From assembly GCA_030015575.1 (NCBI GenBank), contig CM057347.1:507225176-507289175 (forward strand): a stretch of DNA of 64,000 nt, in the 5' to 3' direction. The translations under genes were made by a program, and so were the position numbers. The notes under the pieces were generated by a model. That model was not told where the DNA came from. It did not search any database and was given only the letters and a program-made list of their open reading frames with translations. Below, piece by piece: positions 59,600 through 64,000 of this stretch. The stretch's first letter is position 1. Every line of letters begins with the position of its first letter. This DNA is from Agapanthus africanus (taxonomy: Eukaryota > Streptophyta > Magnoliopsida > Asparagales > Amaryllidaceae).

Positions 59600-62444
59600 T
59601 GTCACGTCCCGCTTCCCAGTAAACGGAAACGGTAATGTGGCAGGCCGCAACGTATTTATTACGAAATAAATACGTTAAGCGTAATTAAGCAATATATAAA
59701 AATGTACAAGAATGACAATAGATGTAAAATAAACAGCAACTTTTATTTACATTCATCTTTACATACAACTGTTTTGAAAAGGAAAGATACAATGAATAAA
59801 TCAGTGTCTAAATGGTGGCATACAAAATAAAAGTAAGTACAAGAAAAGCTAGTAGTCCGGCTGAGCGGTAAGCTGATCCAAATTCTCCTAGCTAGGCTCG
59901 ATCTCCTAAGAGTCCAGTCCTCCTGACGAACATTCCACAGAAAGAAATAGAAGGAATGTCGTCAGCGAACTAGCGCTCGGTAAGTCCCAAAAGAAGAAGA
60001 GAATATAGCAAGTAATGTGAAAAGAACAGGTAAGGTGTGTACGATTGATTACCGGTATATGATGATTATTAACGTGGTTGTTTGTATCTTGATACAGAAG
60101 GTATTCGTGTATACGAGAGAAGTCCATCTTACCCCGTGGACTATGGTAACATGTAGTACAAGACCGCGTCATAATCCACGGGATAACGGTATGAGAGCTC
60201 ATATAGGTGTCTTTTAAGTGATCTATCATGCCACGATATACATTCCGTACCTATCTACCCCTTTATCCCCGCATATTGTATTGTATAGAATATAATTATC
60301 AGACTTGTCGAGACTATGCATACAAATTATTCAAGTAGTCATGTTCAGGATGTAGTCAAATATTCAAGTGGTCAGGTCAAGTTATAACCATGATTCAGTC
60401 AAGTCAAGTAAACATGTTTGATATTGATGTTTGGATTCGAGTATTCTTGTTCATGATCAAGTATTTGTGTTTGGTTTTGGATTCAGATTTGAATTGGACT
60501 CAGGCTTGAGTTTGGATTCAGGTTTGAGACCGGACTCATACTTGAGTCGGACACTTGTAAACTGATTTAAATCTTGAATTAGGTTCGGAAGTTATCGGTA
60601 ACTGCTGCTGCACATGGATGGCAGGATTTGTTTTTTTCCAAGACAATTACCATTGATAACTCCGTTAAGTTTTCTATCTTAAATAGGCAAGCACTCACTT
60701 TCTCCGGCTCTCTGGGGCTCAAGAGAATTGATCCTTCTTAAATTTATATTTACTAAAATCCTTAAATATTATTTTATATAACTCGAGAGGGTTTTATGAA
60801 AAATATTTTAATATAGTTACAAAGTAAACCTCGAGGGTGTTTAGTATTATTTAAGGTTGTCATGAGCATGGATTTTAAGTGTTTGGGGTATTTTAGTAAT
60901 AATTACTTAGCTTGGAAAGTTTCTGGAATTTTATTGTAAAACTTGCCTTTTAGGTATCTTGATAGTATTTTATTATCATTTGTTAATCTTTTCATTTCTT
61001 TTTTTTAAAACATAGTTTTATTATATTTTGAAAATATGGATTTATAATTTTATATATTTTTAATTTTAAAAAATAATTTTATTTTATTTAGAAAATTTGT
61101 ATTTCTTAAAAACATTATTTAAATCCTTTCGAGACCGAATGCTCCGTGAGGAAGTCTGTATCTCGCTCTACTAGCCCAAGGATGTGCGATAATCCGCACC
61201 ATCTATTAACGAGTCCCCTAAAGAGGGTTGTAAATGTATAATCGCAAAGAATATGAAATAACATTTTAAAAGAAATCCGGTTTTTAAAGTAGATGGTATT
61301 TTATTGTAAGATTTTCCTCGTAACACATTCATACAAAAGAGTCATCGTGCTATGGAATAAGAGTGTACGTGAGAGATAGGTCGTTACCCTGTAAAGTTTT
61401 TCCTAAACGTATTGTTTTAACGAAACTAAAAGAAGCGATATCAAAGTTCATGGTATTTTAATGAAAAGGTTAATTTAAAGTTATTTTACATGATATTCTA
61501 GGCTAAAATTTATTCTAAATATTGGTATTAAAATTACAAGTATTGTGTAAGAATTTGGATGAACGGTATATAAGAAAAAGTGGAGTTTCTAGAGTTTAGA
61601 AAAAAATATATCGTTATTAACTTCACTTTTACCGATTTTGATTAAAAAGAAATTCAAAGAATGGAAAGAGGGTTTGGGAGGAACTTACTATTTGATTATG
61701 CTAAGAAAAGGTAGAAGAAGAGTAGAGTGTTATCGTGGTATCGCGGGAGCTCCGGATGTTACTTCGATTCTTCATCGGAAGTTGATCGCTTGCTAACTTC
61801 TCTTTACTCCACTTGTACTTAGAAAATTTTTGAGAGTTTTGACTATAAATTTCAGAATAATGCTGAGCCAAAGTGTAGGATGGTATTTATAGTGGAGAAT
61901 TAGGGTTTTGGAATTAAAATGGTGGATTAAAAAGCATTAAAATTGTGATAAATTGTGAATTGAAGGATCTCTGTTTGATTGCAGGGAAATTAAACAGTGC
62001 AGGGGAGTTAGGGCTAGGTGAAAGGGTTAGTGTGCAAAGCCCGGGAACAATTGGGCTCAGATCAACCGTCCCCGCCGGACATATGGGGAGATCCGTGGGT
62101 CGATTTGAGGCATCTGGCATCGAGATCCGTGCCAGATGACTAAAGCCCCATTTACTCCATTTTCCACATGTTTGATTTTTCTGTCTTTTCATTTTTCTGT
62201 GTATTGCACATGCAATCTTTTGGGCTTCCAAAAAGTTAAAAGAAAAATCAGAAAAAATATAATGTATCTGATGGGAATCGAACACAGGCGCTACGTCACG
62301 GCAGTATAGAAGCTTTACCAGTGAGCTATAAATTGCTTCTTGCTGTTATTTAACAAAATTAACTTATAACTCAAACTCGGGCTTGTAAACTCGTTTCTGT
62401 ACATTAAATTAGAAAATTCCGTACAGTAAAACAGAGTCGTTACA
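59600..62444 (-). repeat. 3' LTR of the Tekay-type element
   Basis: 2845 bp. On the minus strand it begins TGTAACGACTCTG at 62444 and ends GCGGGACGTGACA at 59600. The middle part is AT-rich. A tRNA-like segment lies near its start (62267-62337). The outer flank, ATGTT at 59595-59599, should be one TSD copy. Confidence 0.85.
62267..62337 (-). other. tRNA-like segment (possible SINE head or tRNA relic) in the Tekay LTR
   Basis: On the minus strand TAGCTCACTGGT (62317-62328) matches the tRNA A box, and GTTCGATTCCC (62273-62283) matches the B box. They are about 34 bases apart, as in a tRNA. The sequence AGCTCACTGGTAAAGCT can form a D-arm. The anticodon and acceptor stems do not pair well, so this is not a functional tRNA. 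Confidence 0.5.
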
Positions 62445-62544
62445 TTCTACCCTTCTTATAAAAATTTCGTCCTCGAAATTTACATTTACATAGAGACTAA
62501 TTTTCAAATAAGTAAGGGTGTCGTGCACGCATGTTTTCTTCTCG

Positions 62545-63995
62545 TTACCATGTTGATTCTCCTGGTGAATCTTTTCTCCATATCATTCGGACCAAGTTTA
62601 CTTTCTTGTTCCGCAGTGTCTTTATCTTTCGATCCAGGATCTCAACGGGTTGTTGCTCGCAAGTTAGATCCGTTTGTACTGTGAGCTCTAAGTGATCGAG
62701 TATGTGGCTGGGATCGCTCACATATTGTCGTAGCTGGGATATGTGGAACGCGTTGTGCACTTCTTCTAATGAGGGTGGAAGTGCTAAACGGTATGTCACT
62801 TCTCCAACTCGTTCGAGTATGTCGAACGGTCCTATGTATTTTGGACTTAACTTACCCCTCTTGCTAATGGTGGTCACTCCTCAGTTTGGAAATTTTTTTA
62901 AGAAAACATGGTCTTCAGGTTGGAACTCCAGATGTCGACGCTTTGCATCTGCCCAATGTTTCTGTTTGTCTTGGGCTATGCGATTCTTTCCCTGATCGTG
63001 CGAACTACGTCCACAGTTGCCACGATCATCTCTGGTCTAAGAAGTTCACGATCTCCAACGCCGTCCCAACTTAGTGGTGAACAACACTTTTGTCTATAGA
63101 GTGCTGCGAATGATGTCATTCCAATTCTTGCCTGATAGCTGTTGTATGAAAACTCCACAAGGTGTAGGTGATCTTCCTACGAATCTCCAAAATCTAACAT
63201 GCAAGCTCTTAGTATGTCCTCCAGAATCTGAATTGTTCGCTCGGACTGTCCGTCCGTTTATGGATAGTAAGCCGTGCTGAAGTTCAGATTCGTTCCCAGG
63301 CTAGCTTGCAGACTCTGCCAAAATTGTGATCGGAATCTTATATCACGATCGGAGACGATGCAAACAGCTACTCCATGTAATCTCACGATATCCTCCATGT
63401 ACTTCTTTGCTAACGTATCGGTAGATTGGCCAACTCGAAATAGAATAAAGTGAGCCGACTTGGTGAGTCGATCTATAATAACACATACTGCGTCGTTACC
63501 TTTCATGCTGCGAGAAAGGACAGTCATGAAGTCCATAGTAATGTGCTGCCATTTCCATTCTGGTATTGGTAACGGCTGAAAAAAATCAATAGTGTTGTGA
63601 TGTTCAGCCTTCACTTGCTGACACACCAAACACTTGGCTACACTCCTTACTACTTCGCGCTTCATTCCATGCCACAAGTAGTGTTGTCGTAGATCTTTGT
63701 ACATTTTCGTACCACCGGGGTGTATAGAATAAGGAGAGCTGTGAGCTTCTTTCATCAACTCTTCTCGAACTGGGCCGTTTGGTACACATAATCGACTTCC
63801 ATATCTTAAGGATCCGTCTTCGTGGATGATGCAGTCAGTTCGACGTCCACTTTCTATTTGTTCTAGGATCTTTTGTAACTTGGTATCATTTGTTTGAGCT
63901 GCCTTGATCTGATTGACAAGAGTAGACTGGACTTGTAAGTTCATCAAATACGAAGCGTTCCCTAGCATAACTACTTCGATCGCCAATCCGTGCAA
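62545..63995 (-). pseudogene. Integrase and chromodomain part of Tekay-type pol
   Basis: On the minus strand, the integrase HHCC finger has HPGGTKMYKDLRQHYLWHGM and CLVCQQVKAEH near 63730-63600. The core has ITMDFMTVLSRS near 63530 and IVSDRDIRFRSQFWQSL near 63350. After integrase comes [20 protein letters not shown] near 62815 (a typical GPF/Y module) and, near 62640-62550, [15 protein letters not shown] then LVRMIWR, a chromodomain of the Tekay/Del kind. At least one break separates the pieces. The upstream pol lies outside the window. Confidence 0.9.
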
Positions 63996-64000
63996 TTCCC

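Larger units (their letters stand above)
59600..64000 (-). mobile_element. Tekay-type Ty3/gypsy chromovirus (3' half, continues past the edge)
   Basis: A minus-strand element with 3' LTR 59600-62444, purine tract (complement of CCCTTCTTATAAAAATTTCG) at about 62449-62470, chromodomain end near 62545 and integrase up to the window edge. The AATTTCGAGGACGAAATTT motif before the LTR is typical of the Tekay/Del group. Its LTR belongs to the same family as the LTR at 1-2384. At least one break is present in the visible pol part. Confidence 0.88.

Overview
This window is nuclear DNA of a flowering plant. It is a dense nest of LTR retrotransposons from typical angiosperm lineages (Angela-type Copia; Athila, Tat and Tekay-type Ty3/gypsy; a Cassandra-type 5S-bearing TRIM). 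Between them lies an AT-rich stretch of about 8.5 kb with exons of one spliced host gene. I see no prokaryotic, organellar or rDNA-array features. The species cannot be told from the sequence.

Left nest (1-42751), read from terminal repeats and 5-bp target-site duplications (TSDs). The base layer is a Tat-like element on the + strand (element D). It carries gag but no pol, then a 1.9-kb tandem array, then its 3' LTR (41965-42751). Its left part is cut by a Tekay-like LTR (1-2384, +), so D's 5' end lies outside the window. Into D went a solo Tekay-like LTR on the - strand (C, 2742-26452, TSD GACCT). Into C went an Angela-type Copia element (A, 2947-23344, TSD CTCCT). Into the 5' LTR of A went a second Angela-type element (B, 3370-13974, TSD ATAAG/ATGAG). 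Separately, an Athila element (F, 30116-41851, TSD TCGCC) inserted into D. B and F are young and nearly whole. The interior of A is badly decayed although its two LTRs are still similar.

Middle (42752-57958): a solo Cassandra-type LTR with a 5S rRNA-like core and a perfect TSD (42786-43155); a solo Tat-type LTR (43719-44452); a MITE (44832-45042); an old Copia remnant (H, 45549-49417); then host-like DNA. On the - strand there, six exons from 54294 down to 50223 keep reading phase across five introns and end in a stop codon. A seventh acidic exon lies upstream at 54687-54836. One in-frame stop in the largest exon suggests the gene may be a relic. A small inverted-repeat element sits in one intron. 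A decayed LTR/primer-binding-site fragment lies at about 56071-57420.

Right edge (57959-64000): the 3' end of a second Tat-type element on the - strand (G). Its region next to the LTR carries, on the opposite strand, a promoter-like block and the start of an antisense ORF. It is cut by a Tekay-type element on the - strand (59600 to beyond the edge) with a 2.85-kb LTR, chromodomain and integrase.

The most unusual signals are: hairpins with compensatory changes in the D tandem array; a GC-rich CCGCGG-type palindrome in the LTRs or leaders of three different element families; a repeated leader module shared by A and B; the antisense promoter/ORF in G; the Cassandra solo LTR; and the phase-consistent unidentified host gene.
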